A stretch of 64,000 nt of DNA from Nocardiopsis sp. YSL2. Its GTDB lineage: Bacteria > Actinomycetota > Actinomycetes > Streptosporangiales > Streptosporangiaceae. The stretch lies in NCBI RefSeq assembly GCF_030555055.1, contig NZ_JAMOAO010000001.1, positions 1,550,001 through 1,614,000 of the forward strand. The letters run 5' to 3'. This document shows positions 33,866 through 43,288 of the stretch, piece by piece (within the stretch, counting starts at the first letter, position 1; each line of letters opens with the position of its first letter). Position numbers and translations under genes: made by a program. The notes beneath the pieces are model-generated. The model did no database searches. It was not told the DNA's origin and saw only the letters and a list, made by a program, of their open reading frames with translations.

Positions 33866-34930
33866 TCAGCGGGCCCCCGTCAGCCAGGCGACCATGCGCT
33901 CCTCGGCCTCGCGGATCGGCGCGATCTCGGTGTACTCGTCCTTGGTGTGGGCCAGTGTGGGGTCGCCGGGGCCGTAGTTGACGGCGGGCACGCCCAGTTC
34001 GGAGAAGCGCGAGACGTCGGTCCAGCCGAGCTTGGCCCGGGCCCTCCCCTCTCCCACCGCGGTGACGAACGCGGCCGCCGCGGGGTCGTCCAGGCCGGGG
34101 CGGGCCGGGGCGGAGGAGTCGACCACCCGCACCTCGAAGCCGTCGAAGACCTTGCGCAGGTGCGCCTCGGCGTGGGCCGGGGACAGGTCCGGGGCGTAGC
34201 GGTAGTTGACCGTGACCACGCACTCGTCGGGGATGACGTTGCCCGCCACGCCGCCCTCGATGAACACCGCGTTGAGGCCCTCGTGGAAGCGCAGCCCCTC
34301 CACCTCGGGTTCCCGGGGGGTGTAGGCGCGCAGGATGTCCAGGATCGCCCCGGCGCCGTGGATGGCGTTCTCGCCCATCCACGAGCGGGCGCTGTGCGAG
34401 CGCTTGCCCCTGGCCACGACCTCCACCCGCATGGTGCCCTGGCAGCCGCCCTCGATGACGCCGTCGGTGGGCTCCATCAGGATGGCGAAGTCGCCGGCCA
34501 GCCACTCGGGGTGCTTGCGGGCCAGGCGCAGGAGCCCGTTGCGGGAGGCGTCGACCTCCTCGTTGTCGTAGAAGACGTAGGTGACGTCGTGCACGGGCTC
34601 GGGGACCAGGGCGGCGAGCTTGAGCTGGACGGCCACCCCGGCCTTCATGTCGCTCGTGCCGCAGCCGTACAGGCGGCCCCCGGAGACGTGGGAGGGCACG
34701 TTGTCGACGATGGGGACGGTGTCGATGTGCCCGGCCACCACGACGCGCCGCGGACGGCCCAGGTCCGTGCGGGCGACCACGGCGTCGCCGTCCCGCGTCA
34801 CGGTGAGGTGGTCCAGGTCGGAGAGGGCGTTCTCGACCGCGTCGGCCAGGATCCTCTCGTCACCGCTCTCCGAGCGGATGTCGACGAGGGCGGCGGTCAG
34901 TTCGGCCGCGTCCGAGGTCAGGTCCAGCAT
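33866..34930 (-). CDS. dapE: Succinyl-diaminopimelate desuccinylase
   Basis: A 354-residue M20-family metallopeptidase. VVAGHIDTVP carries the first metal His and Asp, YGCGTSDMKAGVAVQ the bridging Asp, and VFYDNEEVDASRNGL the catalytic Glu-Glu pair. It removes succinate from N-succinyl-LL-diaminopimelate in the lysine and peptidoglycan precursor pathway. The ATG at 34930 follows GGAG by five bases. It lies downstream of dapD but behind a hairpin, so it probably has its own promoter in the 34931-35082 gap. Confidence 0.94.
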   Translation of the reverse strand: MLDLTSDAAELTAALVDIRSESGDERILADAVENALSDLDHLTVTRDGDAVVARTDLGRPRRVVVAGHIDTVPIVDNVPSHVSGGRLYGCGTSDMKAGVAVQLKLAALVPEPVHDVTYVFYDNEEVDASRNGLLRLARKHPEWLAGDFAILMEPTDGVIEGGCQGTMRVEVVARGKRSHSARSWMGENAIHGAGAILDILRAYTPREPEVEGLRFHEGLNAVFIEGGVAGNVIPDECVVTVNYRYAPDLSPAHAEAHLRKVFDGFEVRVVDSSAPARPGLDDPAAAAFVTAVGEGRARAKLGWTDVSRFSELGVPAVNYGPGDPTLAHTKDEYTEIAPIREAEERMVAWLTGAR

Positions 34931-35082
34931 GGTCTCTCCGGTCAGGTCGTCGTCCACCGCGCGGCCGATCCGTCTCCCCTGGCGGAGGGACGAGCAGGTA
35001 CGTACCCGGACGCACCCAGTCGCATCGATACCGATCGATACGTGCCTGGGCCGCACGCGTCACGACCACCCTAAACACAGAC

Positions 35083-35112
35083 GGGGCGCCCTTCGTCGCC
35101 GAAGGGCGCCCC
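35083..35112 (-). terminator. Hairpin terminator after dapD
   Basis: Perfect 13-bp stem ggggcgcccttcg / cgaagggcgcccc with a tcgc loop, 21 bp beyond the dapD stop. Confidence 0.88.
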
Positions 35113-35133
35113 GGGATGCGCGCGGGGGTGCGG

Positions 35134-35970
<837 letters not shown>

Positions 35971-35978
35971 GTGCACAC

Positions 35979-35984
35979 ACGTTA
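35979..35984 (-). promoter_or_regulatory. -10 box for dapD
   Basis: TAACGT on the minus strand, 8 bp before the dapD ATG, consistent with leaderless initiation. Confidence 0.45.
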
Positions 35985-36037
35985 GCCGCTTCCGGCGAGT
36001 GCGACGGCGCCGCCCTGGAACGGTCGAGCGCGCCGAC

Positions 36038-36043
36038 TACAAT
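36038..36043 (+). promoter_or_regulatory. -10 box before the SLT-like gene
   Basis: TACAAT ends six bases before an in-frame GTG at 36050, which would be the first codon of a leaderless mRNA. Confidence 0.55.
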
Positions 36044-36049
36044 GCGGCC

Positions 36050-37000
36050 GTGGCGCCTGAGCGCCCCCGCGCCGACGGAGCCCGTCTCCCGCGGCGCGAC
36101 TCCACCTGTTGCCTAGCCGATGGTACGCCCGTGCCCAGTAAACGCCGACGGATCTCCGCGTTCGTGAAGATCCTCTTGTCCCTGACCCTCGCGTGCGGCG
36201 TGATCGTCGCGGGGGCCTACTACGTGCTGACCACGATCGAGCCCATCGACACAGAGCCCGAGGTGGAGCCCGGCTGCCGCCTGCAGCTGTCCGACGGCAA
36301 GTACGACATGGAGGTCGCCCAAGCGGTGAACGCCGCCACGATCGGAGGCGTCGCCTTCAGCAGGGATCTGCCGCAGGAGGCGGTGACCGTGGCCTACGCG
36401 ACCGTCTGGCAGGAGTCGACGTTCTACAACCTGGAGTACGGCGACCGCGACTCGCTGGGCCTGTTCCAGCAGCGCCCCTCCCAGGAGTGGGGGGAGCCGG
36501 ACCAGATCCTCGATCCGGTGTCCTCCAGCGCCTCGTTCTACGACGAGCTGGCCGAGGTCGACGGCTGGCGGGAACTGCCGGTGTACGAGGCCGCCCAGGC
36601 GGTCCAGCGCAGCGCCGACGGCTTCGCCTATGACCAGCACGAGGGCCTGTCCAAGCGGATGACCGAGGTGTTCACCGGCACCCGGGGACCGGCCGTGACC
36701 TGCTGGTACGACGCCGAGGGCGTGGACGAGATCCGGGACGCCGCCTCCGACACCGAGGCCGCGCACACCGAGATGGCCCGCGTGTTCGGTACCGACCCCA
36801 CCGCCCTGCCCGAGGTGCGGGGGCCGGAGACCGGCGACCTCGGCTGGGCGATGGCGATCTGGGCGGTCACCCACGCCGACGAGTACGGGCTGTCCACCGT
36901 CACCTACGGCGACCAGCGCTGGCACGCGACCGACGGCGGCCCCGGAACGGCGGCGTGGACCACCGTGGCCGACACCGAAGGCCGCCTCCTCCTCAAGTAG
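36050..37000 (+). CDS. Membrane-anchored lysozyme/transglycosylase-like protein, unknown substrate
   Basis: About 316 residues from GTG 36050, or 289 from GTG 36131. A single N-terminal helix (FVKILLSLTLACGVIVAGAY) anchors an outer domain. VAYATVWQESTFYNLEYGDR followed by DSLGLFQQRPSQEWG resembles the catalytic Glu and Q-Q-R-P signature of soluble lytic transglycosylase or goose-lysozyme-like folds found in actinobacterial hypothetical proteins. It could act on peptidoglycan. The first start is favoured by a -10 box; the second has no ribosome site. The gene is divergent from dapD and convergent with dapC. Confidence 0.8.
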   Translation: MAPERPRADGARLPRRDSTCCLADGTPVPSKRRRISAFVKILLSLTLACGVIVAGAYYVLTTIEPIDTEPEVEPGCRLQLSDGKYDMEVAQAVNAATIGGVAFSRDLPQEAVTVAYATVWQESTFYNLEYGDRDSLGLFQQRPSQEWGEPDQILDPVSSSASFYDELAEVDGWRELPVYEAAQAVQRSADGFAYDQHEGLSKRMTEVFTGTRGPAVTCWYDAEGVDEIRDAASDTEAAHTEMARVFGTDPTALPEVRGPETGDLGWAMAIWAVTHADEYGLSTVTYGDQRWHATDGGPGTAAWTTVADTEGRLLLK

Positions 37001-37052
37001 TTCCTCGCGACGGGCGCAGGGCTCCTCGTGACCCCTGCGCCCCGAGTTCTTC

Positions 37053-38156
37053 CTACAGGCGCTTGGCCGCGGCCTCGACGCGCTCGTCGGTGGCCGTGAA
37101 GGCCACTCGTACGTGCCCGGACCCGGCGGCGCCGTAGAAGTCGCCGGGGGCCACCAGGACGCCGCGCTCGGCGAGTTCGGCGACCGCACCCCAGGCGTCG
37201 TGCTCGGGGTGGCTCGCCCACAGGTACAGTCCGGCGTCGGAGTGCTCGATACGCCAGCCCGCGCCCTCGAAGGCGGCCCGCAGGCGGGCCCGCCGGGCGC
37301 GGTAGCGCTCCTTCTGCTCGTCCGCGTGGGAGTCGTCGTCCAGCGCGGCCCGCATGGCGGCCTGGACCGGGGCCGGGACGATCATCCCCGCGTGCTTGCG
37401 CACGGCCAGCAGCTCGCCGACCAGCGCCGGGTCGCCCGCCACGAACGCGGCGCGGTAGCCCGCGAGGTTGGAGCGCTTGGACAGCGAGTGCACGGCGAGC
37501 AGGTTGTCGTGGGATCCGCCGCACACGTCGGGGTGCAGGATCGACAGCGGTTCCACGCCGTCCCAGCCGAGGTCCAGGTAGCACTCGTCGGAGGCCACGA
37601 CGGCACCGCGCTCACGAGCCCACTCCACGACCTTGCGCAGGTGGGCGGTACCCAGGACGCGCCCGGTCGGGTTGCTGGGCGAGTTGACCCACACCAGCTC
37701 GACGGGTGCGGGCCCCAGGGAGGCGAGGCCGTCGGCGGCGACGGGGGTCGCCCCGGCCAGGCGGGCACCGATGTCGTAGGTGGGGTAGGCGAGTTCGGGG
37801 TGGACGACGGTGTGGCCGGCGCCCAGACCGAGCAGAGTGGGCAGCCAGGCGACCAGTTCCTTGGAGCCCACGGTGGGCAGGACGGCGCCTTCAGCGACGC
37901 GGACCCCGTGGCGGCGCTCCAGCCACGCCCCGATCGACGACCGCAGTTCGGGGGTTCCCCACGTGAGCGGGTAGCCGGGCGTGTCGGAGGACGCGGCCAG
38001 GGCGCTCTGGACCGCGGCGGGCACCGGATCGACGGGCGTGCCCACCGACAGGTCGGCGATGCCGTCCGGGTGCGCGGCCGCCGTCGCCTTGTAGGGCGCC
38101 AGCCGGTCCCAGGGGAAGGTGGGGAGCCGGTCGGTCACGGGTCGCCGGTCTGCCAT
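37053..38156 (-). CDS. dapC: Succinyldiaminopimelate transaminase
   Basis: A 367-residue fold-type I PLP enzyme. ADLSVGTPVDPVPAAVQSAL is the N-terminal arm of DapC, WVNSPSNPTGRVL the cofactor-contact region, VASDECYLDLGW the Asp-Tyr pair, and AVHSLSKRSNLAGYR the PLP lysine. It converts N-succinyl-2-amino-6-ketopimelate to N-succinyl-LL-diaminopimelate. Downstream of fdxA on the same strand with a hairpin between them. Its ATG follows GGAG by about 10 nt. With dapD and dapE nearby, three steps of the succinylase branch are clustered. Confidence 0.93.
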   Translation of the reverse strand: MADRRPVTDRLPTFPWDRLAPYKATAAAHPDGIADLSVGTPVDPVPAAVQSALAASSDTPGYPLTWGTPELRSSIGAWLERRHGVRVAEGAVLPTVGSKELVAWLPTLLGLGAGHTVVHPELAYPTYDIGARLAGATPVAADGLASLGPAPVELVWVNSPSNPTGRVLGTAHLRKVVEWARERGAVVASDECYLDLGWDGVEPLSILHPDVCGGSHDNLLAVHSLSKRSNLAGYRAAFVAGDPALVGELLAVRKHAGMIVPAPVQAAMRAALDDDSHADEQKERYRARRARLRAAFEGAGWRIEHSDAGLYLWASHPEHDAWGAVAELAERGVLVAPGDFYGAAGSGHVRVAFTATDERVEAAAKRL

Positions 38157-38192
38157 GGGTGCACACTCCAGTGTCGGTTGCTCACGACACGC

Positions 38193-38226
38193 GTCGCGCC
38201 GACCCCCGCCCGGGGGTCGGCGCGAC
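38193..38226 (-). terminator. Hairpin terminator after fdxA
   Basis: Perfect 16-bp stem gtcgcgccgacccccg / cgggggtcggcgcgac around two bases, between fdxA and dapC. Confidence 0.88.
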
Positions 38227-38298
38227 ACGTCACGCTCTGGCGTCCTCGCGTCCACGCACCCCCTGCGCCGGTGGAGTGGGGAGCGGACGGCCCGCCTG

Positions 38299-38619
38299 CT
38301 ACTCGGCCTGCGGCGGGAGCTTGGCGATCAGCGGGTGGTCGCGGTCGATCTTGCCGACCTTCGAGGCGCCACCCGGCGATCCGAGGTCGTCGAAGAAGTC
38401 GACGTTGGCCTTGTAGTAGTCCGACCACTGCTCGGGCAGGTCGTCCTCGTAGTAGATGGCCTCGACCGGGCAGACCGGCTCGCACGCACCGCAGTCGACG
38501 CACTCGTCCGGGTGGATGTACAGCATCCGGTCGCCCTCGTAGATGCAGTCCACGGGGCACTCGTCAATGCACGCCTTGTCCAGCACATCAACGCAGGGCT
38601 GCGCGATGACGTAGGTCAC
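38299..38619 (-). CDS. fdxA: 7Fe ferredoxin
   Basis: A 106-residue protein with the seven-iron ferredoxin layout: AQPCVDVLDKACIDECPVDC for the 3Fe-4S cluster, then DECVDCGACEPVCP for the 4Fe-4S cluster. The C-terminal half is the usual acidic extension. It carries single electrons, for example to cytochrome P450 or to reductases. The GTG at 38619 follows AAGGAGT by 7 nt. Its position upstream of dapC matches other actinobacteria. Confidence 0.96.
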   Translation of the reverse strand: MTYVIAQPCVDVLDKACIDECPVDCIYEGDRMLYIHPDECVDCGACEPVCPVEAIYYEDDLPEQWSDYYKANVDFFDDLGSPGGASKVGKIDRDHPLIAKLPPQAE

Positions 38620-38800
38620 GTCGTACTCCTTGTCTCACCCCCGCTGTCCACGGGGGAGGCGGGGACCTTCAGGGCCTCGGGACGGAGCGGCGTGCGGGCG
38701 CCGTCCGCGCTGCTCCGGGCTCTGCAAGCAAATGGCACAGATGTCGTCCTCCTAGTATGGCGTCGAAGAACAACCAGCGCACAATCGGGGGTCCGGTTCC

Positions 38801-39058
38801 ATGCACTTGAGAGGACGGCTCGTCCACCGCATCGTCCCGGACGACGTCGGTCGGCGCGTGTCGGTCCGGATTCGCCTCCCCGACGGGGCCTTCACCGATA
38901 TCGTCGGGGTCGTGGAGTCCTGGGCGGACCACGTCCTCACCCTGCGGCGCCGCGACGGGTCGTCGGTGGAGGTCGCCGAGTCCGACATCGCCGCGAGCCG
39001 CGTCGTTCCCCCCGTTCCCCCGCGACGGCGCGGCGGACGGCCGCCCGAGACCCCCTGA
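38801..39058 (+). CDS. Small SH3-like domain protein, related to the N-terminus of Rv0428c-type acetyltransferases
   Basis: An 85-residue protein: MHLRGRLVHRIVPDDVGRRV, then VRIRLPDGAFTDIVGVVESW, DHVLTLRRRDGSSVEV and VVPPVPPRRRGG. This beta-rich segment looks like the N-terminal domain of larger actinobacterial GNAT proteins, from memory. Here it stands alone with no acetyltransferase domain after it. The stop is real (ccctga), so it is either an independent adaptor or what is left after loss of the catalytic part. Confidence 0.7.
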   Translation: MHLRGRLVHRIVPDDVGRRVSVRIRLPDGAFTDIVGVVESWADHVLTLRRRDGSSVEVAESDIAASRVVPPVPPRRRGGRPPETP

Positions 39059-39159
39059 GAGCTCATGTCGTGCCTGAACACAGGCATTTTTCGGCCCGTC
39101 CGGGGTAAGAGTCGGCTCAGCCACAGCTCGATTCCCCTCAGGAGGTGGTGAGCGCCATC

Positions 39160-40521
39160 ATGCGCGAAGCCGTCGCGTCCGCCCTCGCCGAGCTGGCGCG
39201 CAGGGACGAGCGGTCCGCCGGGATGGCCCGGCTCGCACTGGACGCGTTGGCGCCAGAGCAGGAACTGGAACGGATCGACCAGCACGCCGTGCAGCGGTTC
39301 TGCTGGTTCGAGCTGCCCGTGCGGTTCCAGGGCTCGGCGCAGGACCAGCGGCTCGCCGCGCGTTCGCTCAGCCAGCTCTTCGACCTCCTGCAGCTCCACC
39401 GCTACGCACAGATCTGCAAGTCGGCCGAGACCACGACCGTGCTGACCGTCTACTCCCGCGACCACGACGCGGGGCTGGCCATGTTCGAGCGGCTGATGTG
39501 GGAGTCCGGGGTGGAGCCCCCGGACCTGCCCGAACTGACGTGGGGCACGGCTGTCGGCGACGCCGAGATCCGGGCGCGGCGCGAGACCGCGGCCGCGCTG
39601 GAGCTGGCGATCTCCCTGGGCGACGTGCGGCCGGGCAAGCTCGGGTGGCGCCCGGCCCAGGAGCGGTTCACCCGGTCGTTCCTGACCCGGCCCGACCACC
39701 AGGGGCTGAGCCATCTGGACCGCGTCCGCGAGGAGCGCGTCCGCGCCTGGCTGGGATCGTCCGCGCACCCGCACCGGGAGCGCCTGTGGCCGCTGGTCGG
39801 GGAGATCATCGCCGGGGCGGACGCGCCGCGCTCGGCCGAGCGGGCGATGGCGCCGCTGCAGCGGCTGCTGGACCTGGCGGCGGACGGGATCATGCTCACC
39901 CAGATCGGCTACATCGCGCCCAGCGTGGTGCGGCAGATGTGCACCGACTTCGGCTGGCGGACCTCGCCCGAGCCGCCGCGGAGCGAGACCGACGCCACCC
40001 AGCTCATCTCCCTGCACCAGGTGCTGCGCTCCATGCGCGCGGTACGCCGGTCGGGCCGCAGGCTGGTCCTGACCCGGCGCGGGCGACAGCTGCGGGAGGA
40101 CCCCGAGGCGCTGTGGCGGTCCGCGACCCAGTCCCTGTGCCGGACCGGGGGTGTGGAGCAGGCGGCCGCGGAGACCTTCCTGGGCCTGCTGCTCACACGC
40201 TCGCCCCAGGGCGCCGGGTCGCACGCCCGGCGGGGCGAGTCCGACGTGAGCGCGGCCGAGCGCACGCTCACCGAGTACGGGTGGGTTCCGGTGGAACCGC
40301 CGGTGGCGGCGGGGCGGCACGCGGCCGCGCACCGCCGGACGGCCGACGCGGCCGCCGACCAGTTGCGCGCGATGGTGATGGCGGTGGGCTGGCTGCTGGA
40401 GACGCTGGGGCTGCTCACCGAGGACGACGGCGACGGGCACCGCGAACTGACCGCCCCGGGCCGGGCGTTCGCGATCGCGTGCCTGCACCAGTCCGCCGTG
40501 GCGCCGCGCGCCGTCGTCTAG
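39160..40521 (+). CDS. Large protein of unknown function
   Basis: About 453 residues, not assigned with confidence. It is soluble, helical and rich in Arg and Leu. A stretch near residues 280-320, LISLHQVLRSMRAVRRSGRR then LVLTRRGRQLREDPEALWRS, looks like a winged helix with a beta-wing. Similar text occurs in actinobacterial hypothetical proteins, some annotated as pRiA4b ORF-3-like. The start is uncertain: AGGAGG is 14 nt before ATG 39160, while GTG 39145 and 39148 are too close. It is preceded by the SH3-like gene and followed by the S2P gene. No enzymatic motif was seen. Confidence 0.7.
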   Translation: MREAVASALAELARRDERSAGMARLALDALAPEQELERIDQHAVQRFCWFELPVRFQGSAQDQRLAARSLSQLFDLLQLHRYAQICKSAETTTVLTVYSRDHDAGLAMFERLMWESGVEPPDLPELTWGTAVGDAEIRARRETAAALELAISLGDVRPGKLGWRPAQERFTRSFLTRPDHQGLSHLDRVREERVRAWLGSSAHPHRERLWPLVGEIIAGADAPRSAERAMAPLQRLLDLAADGIMLTQIGYIAPSVVRQMCTDFGWRTSPEPPRSETDATQLISLHQVLRSMRAVRRSGRRLVLTRRGRQLREDPEALWRSATQSLCRTGGVEQAAAETFLGLLLTRSPQGAGSHARRGESDVSAAERTLTEYGWVPVEPPVAAGRHAAAHRRTADAAADQLRAMVMAVGWLLETLGLLTEDDGDGHRELTAPGRAFAIACLHQSAVAPRAVV

Positions 40522-40733
40522 CGCGTGCGGTGACCGCACGGGTGCACCGGCTCGCGCCCGCCACGGCGTCCGTGGAGCGGGTCCGGCGCGCCGCCCCCGG
40601 CGCTCGGTCCACGATCACCGGGAGCCGTCCCGGGGCCGTCGAGGCGCGCCCCGCCGATCGACGACCCGCTGCGACCGGGTGCGCACCAGGGCCTACTCTG
40701 GAGCGCGAACGACCCGCGACCTGCAGGAGCACC

Positions 40734-41759
40734 ATGCCCACGCCCGAGCCGCCGCACAAGGCGGAGACGACCGACGCGTCCGAACCCGCCCCGGACCAGG
40801 CACGCGGCGTCGATCCGTGGGAGAAGATGCCCGAGGACGCGCTGAACGTGCCGAGCCGGGCCGACCTCGGCGACGCCTCGAAGGAGCCGCCCGCGGACGA
40901 GCGAACGGCGGACGCCGAGGCCGGCGCGGACGCCGAGGCCGGCGCCGAGCGGGCCGGGCGCACCCCCGGCTGGACGGACTTCCTGCCCAGTCCCGTGTTC
41001 GTGCTGCTGCTGGGCCTGGCCGGGTTCGCCGGCTGGCTGTCCTGGCGCGCGGTCGAGATGGACTGGGTGGAGGAGGGCACCCCCGTCACCCCGCTGATCC
41101 CGCCGCTGCTCATCCTGCTGGGCTGGATCGTCTCCGTCGCGGTGCACGAGTTCGCGCACGCGCTCGCCGCCTACCTGGCCGGGGACCGCTCACTGCGCGG
41201 TGGCGGCTATCTGCGGTTCAACCCCTTCACCTACCGCGAGGCGTTCGCGGGCCTGGTCCTGCCGGTGCTCTACCTCGGACTGGGCGCGTTCGGCGTGACG
41301 GGACCGCCCACCTACGTCGGCTGGGACCGGATCCGCACGCCCGGCCGCCGTGTCGCGGTCGCGCTCGCGGGCCCGCTGGCCAGCCTCCTGCTCGCCGCCG
41401 CGCTCGCGGCGACGGTGTCGGTCCTGGTCCCGCCGGGCAACGACACCACGAACTGGGCGATCGCCGCACTGGCGTTCCTGTGCTTCGCGAACCTGACCGC
41501 CGCCCTGGTCAACCTGCTGCCGGTGCCCGGGCTCGACGGGTTCGAGGTGCTGGCCGCCTTCGTCCGGGGCCGCTGGGTCGGCGTCGCCCGGACCAACGCT
41601 CTGTTCGGGTCCGTCGCCGTCTTCGCCGTGCTCTGGTTCCCGGTCGTCAACCAGGGCTTCTTCGGCCTGCTGTACTCGCTGCTGGAGTGGATCCTGCCCA
41701 ACCCCGCCGTGTCCGGCATGGTCTTCCACGGTCAGTTGCTCCTGCGGTTCTGGGGCTGA
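40734..41759 (+). CDS. Site-2 protease family zinc metalloprotease
   Basis: A 341-residue membrane protein. About 80 acidic, Ala-rich residues with a DAEAGA repeat precede the first membrane helix. SVAVHEFAHALAAYLAG is the H-E-x-x-H zinc motif inside a helix, and LVNLLPVPGLDGFEVL carries the second motif N-x-x-P-x(4)-D-G. S2P proteases cut substrates within the membrane, often anti-sigma factors. The ATG follows AGGAG by five bases. No anti-sigma substrate is adjacent; RseA, which has a membrane helix, is a possible but untested target. Confidence 0.92.
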   Translation: MPTPEPPHKAETTDASEPAPDQARGVDPWEKMPEDALNVPSRADLGDASKEPPADERTADAEAGADAEAGAERAGRTPGWTDFLPSPVFVLLLGLAGFAGWLSWRAVEMDWVEEGTPVTPLIPPLLILLGWIVSVAVHEFAHALAAYLAGDRSLRGGGYLRFNPFTYREAFAGLVLPVLYLGLGAFGVTGPPTYVGWDRIRTPGRRVAVALAGPLASLLLAAALAATVSVLVPPGNDTTNWAIAALAFLCFANLTAALVNLLPVPGLDGFEVLAAFVRGRWVGVARTNALFGSVAVFAVLWFPVVNQGFFGLLYSLLEWILPNPAVSGMVFHGQLLLRFWG

Positions 41760-41809
41760 CGCCTGCGGGCGGCCCCGGGCCCCGTCGACCCGGGAACACC
41801 CGTCGCGCG

Positions 41810-42310
41810 CTACCGCGCGGGCGACGCGGGGTGCGAGAGCCGGCCCAGGCCGCTGTGCACCACGCCGATCACGAGCGCCAGCATCGTGCCGAAGAGGTAC
41901 CCGTAGTGCATGAGGTGGCCGGTGATGACGACGTCACCGCCGGGGACGTAGGCGACCAGGACCACGAGCACGGCCAGGTAGCCGGCGGCGAAGGCCAGCG
42001 CGGCCGACTGGCGCCGGCTCCCCCAGGCCACCAGGCGGCAGAGGCCGTAGAGCAGCGCCACGAAGGCGAGCAGACCCGCCCCCGCCAGGCCCTGCGCGGT
42101 CGGCCCCGCGTCCCAGTAGCGGGTGAGCCAGCCCGCACCGAACGAGCCGAGCAGGCCCGCTCCCGCGCCGAGCGGCACCAGGACGACGCACGTGAGGACC
42201 GTCAGCACCGCGGACACGACCCCGGTCGGACGGGCGCTACCCGCGGGCGCGGCGGGGATCGGGGCGACCCCGTACCCGGAGCCTGCGGCTCCTCCCATGG
42301 CGTCGCTCAC
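41810..42310 (-). CDS. Four-helix membrane protein (DUF6113-like)
   Basis: About 166 residues with four hydrophobic segments: VVSAVLTVLTCVVLVPLGAG, GLAGAGLLAFVALLYGLCRL, AALAFAAGYLAVLVVLVAY and LFGTMLALVIGVVHSGLG. A protein of this kind commonly follows mshB in actinobacteria and I recall it as DUF6113. The function is unknown. It is 8 bp after mshB, so the pair is an operon. GTG 42310 and ATG 42298 are both possible starts. Confidence 0.75.
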   Translation of the reverse strand: MSDAMGGAAGSGYGVAPIPAAPAGSARPTGVVSAVLTVLTCVVLVPLGAGAGLLGSFGAGWLTRYWDAGPTAQGLAGAGLLAFVALLYGLCRLVAWGSRRQSAALAFAAGYLAVLVVLVAYVPGGDVVITGHLMHYGYLFGTMLALVIGVVHSGLGRLSHPASPAR

Positions 42311-42318
42311 CGGGCGGC

Positions 42319-43185
42319 TCACAAGCCCGCGAAGAGGTCGGTCTCGTACTCGCCCGGGTGGACGCGCGGCGTCGGCCCCATGAGGAGGGTGTAGTACTCG
42401 ACGGCGTCGATCTCCTGGGCGATGCCGTTGGACAGCGCGAACCGCTCGCCGTCCACGGAGATCTGTGTGGCGTGGGCGCGCATCGCCAGGGTCTTGGCGG
42501 CCCAGTGGTCGGTGGCGTCCACCCGCGTGGTCACCAGCCGGTCCGGGGTGCCGCGCGCGATGTCGGACACCTGCGCGGGTGGCGTGAACGGGCCGGGCTC
42601 CTCGGTCATGCGCTCGATGACCGCCTCGATCCGCGACACCGGCTGGGCGATCGCGTAGAGCTTGCGGACCTGCCAGGGCGTGCCCGGCATCGCGCGCTCG
42701 GCGGCCTTCACGCAGCCGAGGCGGGTGACCCGGTGGGCCTGGATGTGGTCGGGGTGGCCGTAGCCACCGTGCTCGTCGTAGCTGACGACCACGTGCGGGC
42801 GGACCTCGCGGATGAGTCCGGCCAGCAGGCGCGCGGCCTCCTCCGGGTCGGCGCCCCAGAACGCGCGGGGGTGGTCGTTGGCCGGACCGCCCATCATCCC
42901 CGAGTCCCGGTAGCGCCCGGCCCCGCCGAGGAAGCGGTGGTCGCGCACGCCCAGTGCCACACAGGCCTTGTCCAGCTCGCCGACGCGGTGGTCGCCGAGG
43001 GTGTCCTCGCGGTCGGCGGCCAGGTGCGCGAGGTCGTCGGGGATGACCTCGCCCTCCTCGCCCCGGGTGCAGGTCACCAGCGTGACCCCGACCCCCTCCG
43101 CCGCGTACTTCGCCAGCGTCGCACCCGTCACGATGCTCTCGTCGTCGGGGTGCGCGTGCACCATCATGAGTCGCCTGTCCATCAC
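42319..43185 (-). CDS. mshB: N-acetyl-1-D-myo-inositol-2-amino-2-deoxy-alpha-D-glucopyranoside deacetylase (MshB)
   Basis: A 289-residue zinc deacetylase of the PIG-L family. MMVHAHPDDESIVTGATLAK has the A-H-P-D-D-E zinc motif and HGGYGHPDHIQAHRVT the second metal His. GRYRDSGMMGGPANDHPRAF is typical of MshB rather than of Mca. It removes acetate from GlcNAc-inositol in mycothiol synthesis, the main low-molecular-weight thiol of actinobacteria. The GTG at 43185 (or ATG 43182) has no ribosome site, but TATTGT lies 7 bp upstream, so the message is probably leaderless. Confidence 0.95.
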   Translation of the reverse strand: MMDRRLMMVHAHPDDESIVTGATLAKYAAEGVGVTLVTCTRGEEGEVIPDDLAHLAADREDTLGDHRVGELDKACVALGVRDHRFLGGAGRYRDSGMMGGPANDHPRAFWGADPEEAARLLAGLIREVRPHVVVSYDEHGGYGHPDHIQAHRVTRLGCVKAAERAMPGTPWQVRKLYAIAQPVSRIEAVIERMTEEPGPFTPPAQVSDIARGTPDRLVTTRVDATDHWAAKTLAMRAHATQISVDGERFALSNGIAQEIDAVEYYTLLMGPTPRVHPGEYETDLFAGL

Positions 43186-43192
43186 CTAGCGA

Positions 43193-43198
43193 ACAATA
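43193..43198 (-). promoter_or_regulatory. -10 box for mshB
   Basis: TATTGT on the minus strand, seven bases before GTG 43185. Confidence 0.55.
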
Positions 43199-43288
43199 CC
43201 GGCCACAAGGCCCCTCTCCCTCGGAACCATCCACCGCCCGCCATGGCCGCGTGCGCCGACCGCCCCCGATCTGGACCACAATCGGGCC

